This document shows positions 1 through 7,464 of a DNA stretch of 11,663 bases, one piece after another. Under the pieces are notes generated by a model. It was not told where the DNA came from. It saw nothing but the letters and a program-made list of their open reading frames with translations, and did no database searches. Every line of letters begins with the position of its first letter. Positions within the stretch are counted from its first letter, which is position 1. The position numbers were made by a program, and so were the translations under genes. The DNA comes from Clostridium sp. (GTDB taxonomy: Bacteria > Bacillota > Clostridia > Lachnospirales > Lachnospiraceae), in NCBI GenBank assembly GCA_004554205.1, contig SFNH01000054.1, positions 1 through 11,663 on the forward strand, given 5' to 3'.

Positions 1-23
1 ATTTGCAAAGGAGAATCATTGTC

Positions 24-1379
24 ATGCCATTCGTCTCCCTCATCATCCCGGTCTACAACGCGGAGAAATACCTGCGCCGCTGCCTAAACAGCGCCATGCA
101 GCAGACCTACCAGGATATGGAAATCATCGTTGTCAATGACGGAAGCGCTGATACCAGCCTTGAGATCTGCCGGGAATACGAGAAAATGGATCCGCGTTTT
201 CGCATCATCAATAAAGAAAACACCGGCGTATCCGACAGCCGCAACCGTGCCATCGCCGCGGCACGCGGAACCTACCTGCAGTTCATGGACAGCGACGACT
301 GGCTGACCCCGGACGCCACGGAAAGCCTCGTCTACGCGGCGGAGAAATTTGACGCCGACCTGGTGATCGCCGACTTCTACCGGGTGGACGGCGCTGTTTT
401 TACGGAAAAACAGCACATCCGCGAGCGCGGGCTTCTGACGCGGGAAGAATTCGCGGAGTACATGATGCAGGATCCGGCGGATTTCTACTATGGCGTTCTG
501 TGGAATAAGCTGTACCGCCGCAGCATCGTGGAAACGCACGGGCTTCTGATGGATCAGGAACTTCAGTGGTGCGAGGATTTCCTGTTTAATCTGAGCTTTA
601 TCCGCCACGCGGAACGCTTCACGGCGATCCAGACCCCGATCTACTATTACATGAAGCGCAGGGGCAGCCTGGCAAACACCGACTGGAAAAAGGCAAACAC
701 CGTGCTTTTAAAATTTCATCTTCTGAAGGAATATAAAGAACTGTATCAGAGCATGGGACTGTATGAAGAAAACAAGCTGCGCATCAACGCCTTTGTGCTG
801 GCGATCGCCAAGGACGGCGGGGTAGCCGTTCCCATGAGCCGCCGCAGGCAGAAGCTGGATAAAGAAGACTATATCGAGGACGAGCTCCCGCCGGGCTACA
901 CCCGTGTCCACCACGGCTTTGACCCGGTGTACGACGAGAATTCCCTCGTCCTGATCCTCGGAAGCTTCCCCTCCGTAAAATCCAGGGAAAACAATTTCTA
1001 CTATGGCCATCCGCAAAACCGCTTCTGGCGTATGCTCGCACGGATTTTTAATGAGCCCGTCCCGGAGACCATCGAAGAAAAGAAGACGTTTTTGCTGCGC
1101 CGTCAGATCGCCCTCTGGGACGTGGTCGCCGCCTGTGACATCAAGGGCTCCAGCGACAGCAGCATCCGCAATGTGATCCCCGCGGATTTAAACCGGGTGC
1201 TCCGCGCCGCCAACATCCGCCGGATCATCACAAACGGCGATACCGCGTACAGGCTGTACCATAGATACTGCGAAAAGCAGACCGGGCGCGAGGCCGTCCG
1301 CTGCCCCTCCACCAGCCCCGCCAACGCCATCTTCACGCTGGACATGCTGGCGGAGGCATGGGAGAAGGCCCTGATCTGA
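24..1379 (+). CDS. Family 2 glycosyltransferase fused to a DNA-deoxyinosine (hypoxanthine) glycosylase domain
   Basis: This 451-residue protein joins two unrelated enzymes. Residues 1-215 are a GT-A glycosyltransferase of family 2: the N-terminal strand SLIIPVYNAE (5-14), VVNDGS (36-41) and the nucleotide-sugar/metal DXD region MDSDDW (88-93). Such enzymes add sugars to cell-surface glycans at the inner face of the membrane. Residues 216-290 are helical and charged. From about 295 the sequence reads as a complete hypoxanthine-DNA glycosylase of the uracil-DNA-glycosylase superfamily (family 6): GSFPSVKSRE (313-322), FYYGHPQNRFW (325-335), LWDVV (364-368) and the distal loop CPSTSPAN (427-434). 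That family removes deaminated adenine from DNA. I chose ATG 24 because AAAGGAG at 7-13 lies 10 bases upstream and the family N-terminus begins here; an upstream TTG at 3 is less likely. An internal ATG at 834 could give a 181-residue glycosylase alone. The gene is convergent with the next, 5 bases apart. Domain calls are strong; which activity survives is unknown. Confidence 0.9.
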   Translation: MPFVSLIIPVYNAEKYLRRCLNSAMQQTYQDMEIIVVNDGSADTSLEICREYEKMDPRFRIINKENTGVSDSRNRAIAAARGTYLQFMDSDDWLTPDATESLVYAAEKFDADLVIADFYRVDGAVFTEKQHIRERGLLTREEFAEYMMQDPADFYYGVLWNKLYRRSIVETHGLLMDQELQWCEDFLFNLSFIRHAERFTAIQTPIYYYMKRRGSLANTDWKKANTVLLKFHLLKEYKELYQSMGLYEENKLRINAFVLAIAKDGGVAVPMSRRRQKLDKEDYIEDELPPGYTRVHHGFDPVYDENSLVLILGSFPSVKSRENNFYYGHPQNRFWRMLARIFNEPVPETIEEKKTFLLRRQIALWDVVAACDIKGSSDSSIRNVIPADLNRVLRAANIRRIITNGDTAYRLYHRYCEKQTGREAVRCPSTSPANAIFTLDMLAEAWEKALI

Positions 1380-1384
1380 AAGCG

Positions 1385-2593
1385 TCACACCTCCTGTCCG
1401 AGAAGTCGCCCCATCAGCTCACAGCCTCGGTCGATATATCGTCCTGCGCTCTGAGCTGTTTTTTCTGTGTATGTCTCAATCCCGGAACTTACCGGCTGTG
1501 TGCTGCGATACAGAAGATACGGGATCGGATCGGAAATGTGCGTCTTGATCGCAAGCGGAGTCGGGTGATCCGGCATCACAAGGATCGCGTACTCCTCCCC
1601 GGCCGCGTCAAGTCCCGCAAGGAGCGGCCCCACGATCTGCTCATCAATCAGCTCGATCGCGCGCACCTTGCCCTCTATGTCGCCGTGGTGTCCGCACTCG
1701 TCCGGCGCTTCCACATGGATATACACCAGATCCTGTCCGTCCAACAGCGTCTTTAACGCCGCCTCGCCCTTTCCCTTAAAATTCGTGTCGATATTTCCGG
1801 TCGCGCCCTCCACCTCGATCACCTTCATCCCGGCGCAGATGCCGATACCTTTGATCAGATCGACGGCGGAGATCACCGACGCCTTCACCCCGTAAAGCGC
1901 CTCAAACCGCGAAACTCCGGGTTTTGTCCCCTCACCCCACAGCCAGATGGAATTTGCGGGATTTAAGCCGCGCGCCATGCGCGCCTGATTCACCGGATGA
2001 CTTTTTAGCGCCTCATAGCTTCGCTTCATCAGGTCAAGGATGACCGGATTTTTCGGCAGATAGTCCGTCACCTTCCGGTCGGAAATATCGTGGGGCGGCG
2101 TGAGGTTTAAGCCGGTCGGGCCGTGGTGCCAGATCATGCAGTGGCGGTAGCTGATTCCTGGATAAAATAAGATCTCATCCGTGCGGAAAGCCTCGTCCAC
2201 AGCCCGGATAAGCTCCTTAGCCTCCGCGGTGGTTATCTCCCCGGAGCTGTAATCCACCATGGTCTTGTCCGCATACTCCGGCTCATCGGACAGCGTTACG
2301 AGATTGCACCGAAACGCCACGTCCGTATCCGCCATCTCAATCCCGATGCTGACCGCCTCAAGCGGGGAGCGCCCGGTATAGCATTTGAGCGGGTCGTAGC
2401 CCATCGCGGAGAGGTTCGCGACATCGCTTCCCGGCTTTAAACCGTCCGGCACGGTTCTTACCATTCCGAGCTCGCCGCCCCGCGCCAGCTTGTCAATGTT
2501 TGGCTTTTTCGCCGTCTCAAGCGGCGTTCTGCCGCCAAGCGCCTCCACCGGATAATCTGCCATCCCGTCTCCCAGCATCACAATGTATTTCAT
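1385..2593 (-). CDS. apgM: ApgM-family cofactor-independent phosphoglycerate mutase / proposed homoserine kinase
   Basis: This 402-residue protein belongs to the alkaline-phosphatase superfamily, in the archaeal-type ApgM branch rather than the roughly 510-residue GpmI branch. Visible landmarks are LGDGMADYP at the N-terminus (metal ligand D9), the nucleophile region KPGSDVANL (S56), EAPDECGHHGD (D298, H302), MPDHPTP (D342, H343) and THISDPIP (H352). Members interconvert 2- and 3-phosphoglycerate, but one bacterial subgroup has been proposed to be an alternative homoserine kinase in threonine synthesis; sequence alone does not settle this. It is the last gene of the unit starting with the pyrophosphatase. 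I chose ATG 2593 because the family begins MKYIV and a GGGAG lies 9 bases upstream. The ATG at 2599 overlaps the preceding stop as ATGA and is a possible coupled start adding two residues. No clear terminator was seen before the convergent gene at 1379. Confidence 0.9.
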   Translation of the reverse strand: MKYIVMLGDGMADYPVEALGGRTPLETAKKPNIDKLARGGELGMVRTVPDGLKPGSDVANLSAMGYDPLKCYTGRSPLEAVSIGIEMADTDVAFRCNLVTLSDEPEYADKTMVDYSSGEITTAEAKELIRAVDEAFRTDEILFYPGISYRHCMIWHHGPTGLNLTPPHDISDRKVTDYLPKNPVILDLMKRSYEALKSHPVNQARMARGLNPANSIWLWGEGTKPGVSRFEALYGVKASVISAVDLIKGIGICAGMKVIEVEGATGNIDTNFKGKGEAALKTLLDGQDLVYIHVEAPDECGHHGDIEGKVRAIELIDEQIVGPLLAGLDAAGEEYAILVMPDHPTPLAIKTHISDPIPYLLYRSTQPVSSGIETYTEKTAQSAGRYIDRGCELMGRLLGQEV

Positions 2594-2595
2594 GA

Positions 2596-3120
2596 TCATT
2601 CTCTCCCTTCTGCCGCCAGTCTCGCCTCCATGACGGCGCGCAGCTCATCTACCGTCGCCCCCGGAGACTTGCCCGATTCATCAATGGTAATATCCGCGTA
2701 TCTCTCGTAGAGCGGCACCCGCTCATCATACAGAGCTTTAAGCGTCATACCGTTTCTAAGCGCTACGCCCCGGTCGGTCAAATCGCCGAGACGCCGCTTC
2801 ACCTCCCTGTAGCTTAACCTTAAGTAGACGACTGTGCTGATCTCCTTTAAGTGGCGCATTGCCCGCTCGCCGTAAATGACGCTGCCGCCGGGCGCGATCA
2901 CGCTCCGGCGTACCGTAAGCCCGGCATTGACCTGCTCCTCCACCTTTAAAAATCCTTCCGTGCCTTCCTCCGCTATGATCTCCTTTAAGAGCTTTCCCGT
3001 CTTTTCCTGGATCACGATATCCACATCCACGAAGGAAAAGCCAAGCCGCTTTGCAAGCAGCACTCCCACCGTGCTCTTACCGGACGCAGGCATTCCGATC
3101 AGGGTAATGTTTGATTTCAT
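2596..3120 (-). CDS. aroK: Shikimate kinase-like protein with an altered substrate pocket
   Basis: This 174-residue P-loop kinase has the size and order of shikimate kinase, which phosphorylates shikimate in aromatic amino-acid synthesis in the cytoplasm. The Walker A motif is GMPASGKST (9-17) and the DXD acids are D32 and D34 in FVDVD. The lid arginine R117 is in TDRG and the late arginine R134 in RVPLYERYAD. Two expected features are changed: the substrate-binding arginine of the usual EXXFR segment is leucine (EGFLKVEEQ, L58), and the GGG loop reads PGGS (77-80). The lid reads RGVAL rather than RPLL. It may therefore be a divergent shikimate kinase or a relative with another substrate. The start is supported by GGGGAG directly after the stop of the upstream gene, with 14 bases between the genes. 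Its stop overlaps the alternative ATG of the next gene. Kinase family is sure; substrate is moderate. Confidence 0.82.
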   Translation of the reverse strand: MKSNITLIGMPASGKSTVGVLLAKRLGFSFVDVDIVIQEKTGKLLKEIIAEEGTEGFLKVEEQVNAGLTVRRSVIAPGGSVIYGERAMRHLKEISTVVYLRLSYREVKRRLGDLTDRGVALRNGMTLKALYDERVPLYERYADITIDESGKSPGATVDELRAVMEARLAAEGRE

Positions 3121-3134
3121 TCTGTCGTTCTCCC

Positions 3135-4811
3135 CTACTCCTCGCAGGCGACCATGATCGCCGGGATGAGCTGCTTCTTGCGGGACACCACGCCGGGCAG
3201 CTCCACGATGCCGTCGGTGGAGTCCGCCGCCTCATCGTCCTCCGTGTCCATATGGAACGCGCTTAAGATCATGCTCTCCGCCCCGGCTCCCTCGCACAGG
3301 AGCGTGGTGGACTCCGTGAGGATGTTTGTCAGCATAAAGAACATCATGTCCACGCCGTGAATCTCGTGCGCCTTTTTTAAGTACGGCAGCATCCGTTCCT
3401 TTAAGTCGGCGAGCTCCTCCGCGTTGAGCGAGCTGATCTGCGCTACGCCAAACGAAACCTTCTCGGAGTTAAAGCGCTTGAAATCCTGATAGAAGATTTC
3501 CTCATCGCTCTTACCGCGCAGATTGCTTCCTGCCGCGAACATCTCCGCCGCATACCTGTCAATATCAATCCCCGCCACGCCGGCCAGCGCGAGCGCCGCC
3601 GTCCTGTCGATCTCTGTGCAGGTGGGCGAGCGGAAGAGGAGCGTGTCCGAGATAATGGCGCTGCACAAGAGTCCCGCGATCTTCTTCTCTATCTTCACGT
3701 TGTTTTCATTGTACATCTGATAGACGATGGTGGCGGTACAGCCCACCGGCTGGTTCCGGAAGAACACGGGCGCGATGGTCTCCACCGTCCCCAGCTTGTG
3801 ATGGTCGATGATCTCTAAGATCTCCGCGTTCTCAATGCCATCCACCGCCTGGTTTTTCTCGTTGTGATCCACCAGAATGATCTGTTTGCCCTTCGCGCCC
3901 AAAAGATTCCTGCGCGAGATCATGCCGCGGTATTTTCCATCCTTATCGAGAATCGGGAAATCCCGGTGACGCTTGCTCGCCATCACATCCTTGATATCGT
4001 CGATGAAATCCCCGTCTTCAAAGGTAATCAGATTTTCGGTCTTCATAAAATAGCTGATCGGCATGCTCTGGTTGATCAGGCGCGCCACCGTGTAGGTATC
4101 GTAAGGCGTACTGATCACCGTGCAGCCCCGCTCCTGCGCCAACTTTCGGATCGTCATGGAAACCCCCGCTCCCTCGCTGACGATGATGCAGTCCGCCCCC
4201 ATCTCGATCGCGCAGAGCTGGGATTCATAGCGGTTTCCCAGAATCACCAGGTCATGGGGCGCGATGTAATACTCCATCATATCCGGGTTTGCCGCCGCGA
4301 TCAGCACCTTGCCCTCTGTAAAATACGCGTCCTCGCTGCCCACGATCATCGCTCCCTCAAGCGTCTCGATAATATTGCTGTACTGGGTCTTCGCCTTGGA
4401 CAGAATGCTGCTGTCATAAACATTCATGTAGGACTTGGCGATGTCGCCCACGGTGATCAGCCCCTCCAGCACGCCTCCCGCGTTGACTGCCGGCAGCGTC
4501 ACCACATTAGCGTCCTGCATCAGATTCCATGCTTTTTTCAGAGAGATATTTCTCTCCACGCCCTTTGTCTCCCGGATCTCGATGTCCTTGACCTGGGTCT
4601 TTACATTCTCCACCAGCTCCGGCGGCTGCACGCCGAAATGATTTAAGACGAACTGGGTCTCCGCGTTAATGTGGCCCGCGCGGCCCGGCACATACTCTCT
4701 CCCGGTAATCGCGGATTTTAAGTTTGCGTAGCAGATCGACGAACAGATCGAGTCGGTATCCGGGTTTTTGTGTCCGATGACAATGGTTTTTCTGGCTCTC
4801 TCTTTTGGCAT
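3135..4811 (-). CDS. ppaC: Manganese-dependent family II inorganic pyrophosphatase with CBS-DRTGG-CBS regulatory insert
   Basis: This 558-residue cytoplasmic enzyme hydrolyses pyrophosphate to phosphate, pulling reactions such as tRNA charging and nucleotide polymerisation forward. The DHH catalytic part is split. GHKNPDTDS (13-21) carries metal ligands H14, D18 and D20; the domain resumes after the insert with LVDHNE (313-318), IIDHHKLG (334-341) and SDTLLF (388-393). The DHHA2 domain ends with the phosphate-gripping SRKKQ (543-547). Between them lie a CBS motif (about 72-130), a DRTGG domain (about 135-240) and a second CBS motif (about 250-307). In characterised relatives this insert binds adenine nucleotides: AMP or ADP inhibits and diadenosine polyphosphates activate. 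I chose ATG 4811 because GGGAGGT lies 5 bases upstream and the catalytic domain starts here; an upstream extension to 4889 has no ribosome site. It leads the unit with the kinase and ApgM genes. Confidence 0.96.
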   Translation of the reverse strand: MPKERARKTIVIGHKNPDTDSICSSICYANLKSAITGREYVPGRAGHINAETQFVLNHFGVQPPELVENVKTQVKDIEIRETKGVERNISLKKAWNLMQDANVVTLPAVNAGGVLEGLITVGDIAKSYMNVYDSSILSKAKTQYSNIIETLEGAMIVGSEDAYFTEGKVLIAAANPDMMEYYIAPHDLVILGNRYESQLCAIEMGADCIIVSEGAGVSMTIRKLAQERGCTVISTPYDTYTVARLINQSMPISYFMKTENLITFEDGDFIDDIKDVMASKRHRDFPILDKDGKYRGMISRRNLLGAKGKQIILVDHNEKNQAVDGIENAEILEIIDHHKLGTVETIAPVFFRNQPVGCTATIVYQMYNENNVKIEKKIAGLLCSAIISDTLLFRSPTCTEIDRTAALALAGVAGIDIDRYAAEMFAAGSNLRGKSDEEIFYQDFKRFNSEKVSFGVAQISSLNAEELADLKERMLPYLKKAHEIHGVDMMFFMLTNILTESTTLLCEGAGAESMILSAFHMDTEDDEAADSTDGIVELPGVVSRKKQLIPAIMVACEE

Positions 4812-4850
4812 AGTGACCTCCCTCTGTATTTGCACTTTCCACAAACAAAC

Positions 4851-4982
4851 ACAGTATTTGCAGAAAAAATTATAAATATTGCACCACAATTTACAGTATA
4901 TTCACAGCGTGTTCATATTTTGTTCACATTTATTCTCTATACTGAAAATACAGTAAACAAGATACGATTTCGACAAACAGTA
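4851..4982. repeat. Four ACAGTA repeats and a short dyad upstream of the pyrophosphatase gene
   Basis: The hexamer ACAGTA occurs on the plus strand at 4851, 4893, 4950 and 4977 (first bases) within 132 A+T-rich bases. The third copy is the right arm of a dyad TACTG-N6-CAGTA at 4940-4955. These could be binding sites for a regulator of the downstream unit. Chance in A+T-rich DNA is not excluded, and the spacings (42, 57 and 27 bases) are irregular. Confidence 0.3.
4869..4897 (-). promoter_or_regulatory. Candidate promoter of the pyrophosphatase unit
   Basis: On the minus strand a perfect TATAAT lies at 4874-4869, which would start transcription near 4862 and leave a leader of about 50 bases. 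The hexamer 17 bases upstream (ACTGTA, 4897-4892) is a very poor -35 and falls inside one of four ACAGTA repeats, so either an activator helps or the true promoter lies elsewhere in this A+T-rich gap. Confidence 0.35.
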
Positions 4983-5008
4983 AAAGATACATAGATTTTT
5001 CATAATTG

Positions 5009-5036
5009 CCCCGGCAGGACGTCAAGTCCTCCGGGG
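5009..5036 (-). terminator. Terminator-like hairpin after the glucokinase gene
   Basis: A strong hairpin lies 22 bases after the glucokinase stop: CCCCGG pairs with CCGGGG and AGGAC with GTCCT, giving 11 pairs with one bulged base (5015) and a five-base loop. On the minus strand an A-rich run precedes it, but only a weak CAATTAT follows, so termination may be inefficient. On the plus strand a T-rich run begins several bases after the stem, but no plus gene leads into it. Confidence 0.6.
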
Positions 5037-5058
5037 TCTCCTCTTTTTATTCTTCTTT

Positions 5059-6015
5059 TTAAACCAACACGAGGCGCGCCGCGCCGTAGATGCCGGCGTC
5101 ATTCCCGAGCTTTGCAAGGCCGATCACGCTCTTCTTGTCGGAGATCGGGGTCAGCTTCTTATAGTATTTGTCAATTACGTCAATTAAAAACTGTCCGGCT
5201 TTCGATACGCCGCCGCCGATGACAAACATCTGCGGATCGACTGTCATCGCAATGGTCGCGAGCGTCAGGCCGAGGTAGCGCCCCACTCTCTCCACGACCT
5301 CGAGTGCCATCGCGTCGCCCGCCTTCGCCTCGTCGAGCACATCCTTTGCCGTCACCTGATCACCGTACCGGCGCAGCGCCGACGGCGCGTCGCTTTCCGC
5401 CATCTTCTGTCTCGCCGCTCTGGCGATGCCCGTGGCGCTCGCGATCTGCTCCACACAGCCCACGCCGCCGCAGTTGCAGTGCTCCGTCTCCTCATCGCAG
5501 ACATGGATATGTCCGATCTCTCCGCCCAGACCGTGCTTGCCTGTGACAATCTGCTCATCAATGATGATGCCGCCGCCGACGCCGGTTCCGAGCGTCACCA
5601 TCACGATATCCGTAAAGCCCTTGCCGCCGCCCTGCCACATCTCGCCCAGCGCGGCTACATTTGCGTCGTTTCCGCTCCTCACGGGAAGTCCGCCCAGCAT
5701 AGCGCTTAAAACGCTCTGGGGGTTCACATCGCGCCAGCCGAGGTTTACGCACACCTCCACATAGCCGTCGGGCATCACCGGGCCGGGAATCCCCATCCCC
5801 GCGCCCACAATATCATCCATGGCGATCTCTTTCTCGATCAGCACCTCTCTGATGGACGTCGCCACATCCTCCAGAATATACTTTCCGCCCTCTTCCCTGC
5901 GCGTGGGAACTTCCCACTTAAACAAAAGCCTGCCCTCTGTGGTAAACAGGCCCAGCTTTACCGTCGTCCCTCCGATGTCGATTCCGATACACTTCTTTCC
6001 TGCGCGCTCTGTCAT
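5059..6015 (-). CDS. glcK: ROK-family glucokinase
   Basis: This 318-residue cytoplasmic sugar kinase most likely phosphorylates glucose to glucose-6-phosphate with ATP. The N-terminal phosphate-binding motif is GIDIGGTTVKLG (11-22). The catalytic aspartate is D117 in GNDANVAALGE. The ROK signature spans about 143-169, with GTGVGGG and GGEIGH. The ROK zinc site is visible as H169 plus cysteines C180, C182 and C187 in CNCGGVGC. A C-terminal IGGGVS (266-271) is the second adenosine-side glycine motif. No DNA-binding domain precedes the kinase, so it is an enzyme rather than a ROK repressor. I chose ATG 6015, with AAGGAG six bases upstream; in-frame ATGs at 6033 and 6060 have poorer sites and add residues absent from the family. 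A good promoter lies just upstream. Glucose is the usual substrate of this subgroup; another hexose is possible. Confidence 0.93.
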   Translation of the reverse strand: MTERAGKKCIGIDIGGTTVKLGLFTTEGRLLFKWEVPTRREEGGKYILEDVATSIREVLIEKEIAMDDIVGAGMGIPGPVMPDGYVEVCVNLGWRDVNPQSVLSAMLGGLPVRSGNDANVAALGEMWQGGGKGFTDIVMVTLGTGVGGGIIIDEQIVTGKHGLGGEIGHIHVCDEETEHCNCGGVGCVEQIASATGIARAARQKMAESDAPSALRRYGDQVTAKDVLDEAKAGDAMALEVVERVGRYLGLTLATIAMTVDPQMFVIGGGVSKAGQFLIDVIDKYYKKLTPISDKKSVIGLAKLGNDAGIYGAARLVLV

Positions 6016-6075
6016 TTCCTTCTCCTTCCCCATACGGATGTATCTCAAGCAGCGATACATTCCCTGCTATCTGGT

Positions 6076-6104
6076 AGTATAAAAGAAAAACCTGATGATT
6101 GCAA
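6076..6104 (-). promoter_or_regulatory. Sigma-A-type promoter of the glucokinase gene
   Basis: On the minus strand TTGCAA (6104-6099) and TATACT (6081-6076) are separated by exactly 17 bases. Transcription would start near 6069, giving a leader of about 54 bases before ATG 6015. It sits between the end of the DUF5711-type gene and the glucokinase start. Confidence 0.6.
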
Positions 6105-6119
6105 TAGAGAAATGGAATG

Positions 6120-7370
6120 TCAGCGCAGCCTGATCTCGCACATCTGCCTGGGGCCTGTCACCAGCAGCGTATGAGGGAATCTCCCCCGGCGAATCTTTGA
6201 AACGGCAAAATCAAACGTCGTATTGAGTTTCTCGGTTCCGGCAGTATTAAATATCCTGCACGAGTTTTCATTATACAAAATGATCAGATCGCCGTCAATA
6301 TCCGCATTCGTGTACTCATAGTTGAATTCTTTGCTGAGCGCCGGCGTCCCGTCCTTTTTGTAGACCTCAAGGCGGTTCGCAAACTCTCCGGTCACATTCC
6401 GCACGATCACCGCGGCGTACTCGTCGGAATGGAGAACGCTCCGAATCTCCTCCTCGACCGCCGCCTGCTTTACAAGCTCCGGCGACGCCAGATTCTTAGA
6501 CGAGAAAAATACCGGCCCATTCCCGGAAAACGCACACGAATACGGCTCGCCCATATAGGTGACGCGCGGAGTCATCGTCCCGTGAAACGGCTCGTCAAAG
6601 CCGCCTACCAGGCGGTTCGGCACATTCTTCCCCACCTCGGAGAAGTCGTAGAATACTACCCTGTTTTTCAGCTCTCCGTTCTCGATGTAGGCAAACGAAC
6701 ACATAAGCTGAGTGCCGTCCTCAGACAGCGCGATGTCAAGCGGGTATCCGTCTCCCCCCATCTTCGTCTTCACCGTGATGTCAAGCGGGCTGCCGTCCTT
6801 CTTAAAAAAGCTGATGTAGCTGGCGGAGGCGTCCTCGAGCACTGCCGCCACAACGCCCGTGCCGGAGACCGCGACCTTGCTGATCGGGAGGACTGTGGTC
6901 GCAACGCCCTGCCTGCCCTCCACATTACAGATATAAATGGTGTTGCCCTGCTTGTCCGCAATCGCCGCATAATCGCCCTGCACCGAGACGATGGGCGTTT
7001 TCATCTCATAGCTCTCGGTCCAGACATTTTTCCCCCTGTTGTCGATGTAGGAGGCGCCGTCCTTCGTGCACTTGAGCACATTGCTTCCGAAAGCCTCATA
7101 TCCCACCAGACTCCCCTCGTTCATCTCGATCTGCCAGGAGATCTCATAATCCGTGTACCGATAGCTGCGCTGATAATAAAACCACGCCCCGACGCCTGCC
7201 GCCGCTAATGCCAGAAACGCAAAGAAAAAGAGCAGCCTGCGGCGCTTATGCCCCCGCCGCCCGTCCCGCGCATTCTCCTCATCGCCTGAGGACTGCGCCG
7301 GGGAGCTGACGATCTGCCTGCGAAGCTGCCTCTTTCTTCTTTCCCTGCTCATCGAGCTCATATCACTCAT
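6120..7370 (-). CDS. DUF5711-type membrane-anchored beta-propeller protein
   Basis: This 416-residue protein has a short basic cytoplasmic tail (rich in R and K, 1-45), one membrane segment (about 46-66, LLFFFAFLALAAAGVGAW) and an extracytoplasmic part of about 350 residues. The outer part consists of repeated beta-strand blades of the PQQ/WD40-like kind: short units such as GDYAAIADKQGNTIYIC, then an aspartate or glycine turn, with no catalytic motif visible. I recognise it as the DUF5711 type found in Lachnospiraceae, whose function is unknown; a sensing or binding role at the outer membrane face is only a guess. I chose ATG 7370 because GGGAG lies eight bases upstream; the GTG at 7385 would place this site inside the gene. 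A strong promoter precedes it. No terminator was seen between its stop and the glucokinase promoter, so read-through is possible. Confidence 0.82.
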   Translation of the reverse strand: MSDMSSMSRERRKRQLRRQIVSSPAQSSGDEENARDGRRGHKRRRLLFFFAFLALAAAGVGAWFYYQRSYRYTDYEISWQIEMNEGSLVGYEAFGSNVLKCTKDGASYIDNRGKNVWTESYEMKTPIVSVQGDYAAIADKQGNTIYICNVEGRQGVATTVLPISKVAVSGTGVVAAVLEDASASYISFFKKDGSPLDITVKTKMGGDGYPLDIALSEDGTQLMCSFAYIENGELKNRVVFYDFSEVGKNVPNRLVGGFDEPFHGTMTPRVTYMGEPYSCAFSGNGPVFFSSKNLASPELVKQAAVEEEIRSVLHSDEYAAVIVRNVTGEFANRLEVYKKDGTPALSKEFNYEYTNADIDGDLIILYNENSCRIFNTAGTEKLNTTFDFAVSKIRRGRFPHTLLVTGPRQMCEIRLR

Positions 7371-7404
7371 ACCTGTGTCTCCCACAATATTGTCTTTTGT
7401 ATTA

Positions 7405-7433
7405 AGTATACCTCATTTTGTGGGAGGGGTCAA
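7405..7433 (-). promoter_or_regulatory. Sigma-A-type promoter of the DUF5711-type gene
   Basis: On the minus strand TTGACC (7433-7428) and TATACT (7410-7405) are separated by 17 bases, one of the best promoter matches in the window. Transcription would start near 7398, leaving a leader of about 28 bases. A 9-base inverted repeat (CTCCCACAA at 7379-7387, TTGTGGGAG at 7418-7426) brackets the -10 and includes the ribosome site. Confidence 0.65.
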
Positions 7434-7464
7434 AGTTTTTCTCCCGATGTTTTCGCTTTTGTTC

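Noticed and set aside
3864..4646. Long plus-strand open frame of 260 codons
   Set aside because: It lies wholly opposite the pyrophosphatase gene, is rich in H, R and D as expected of an antisense shadow, and has no ribosome site or recognisable motif.
4940..4955. TACTG-N6-CAGTA as a LexA (SOS) box
   Set aside because: The enterobacterial LexA box is CTG-N10-CAG, which needs four more central bases, and Firmicute LexA uses a GAAC/GTTC dyad. The spacing here fits neither.
6429..7208. Plus-strand open frame of 259 codons
   Set aside because: It is antisense to the DUF5711-type gene in the G+C-rich shadow frame and has no motif.
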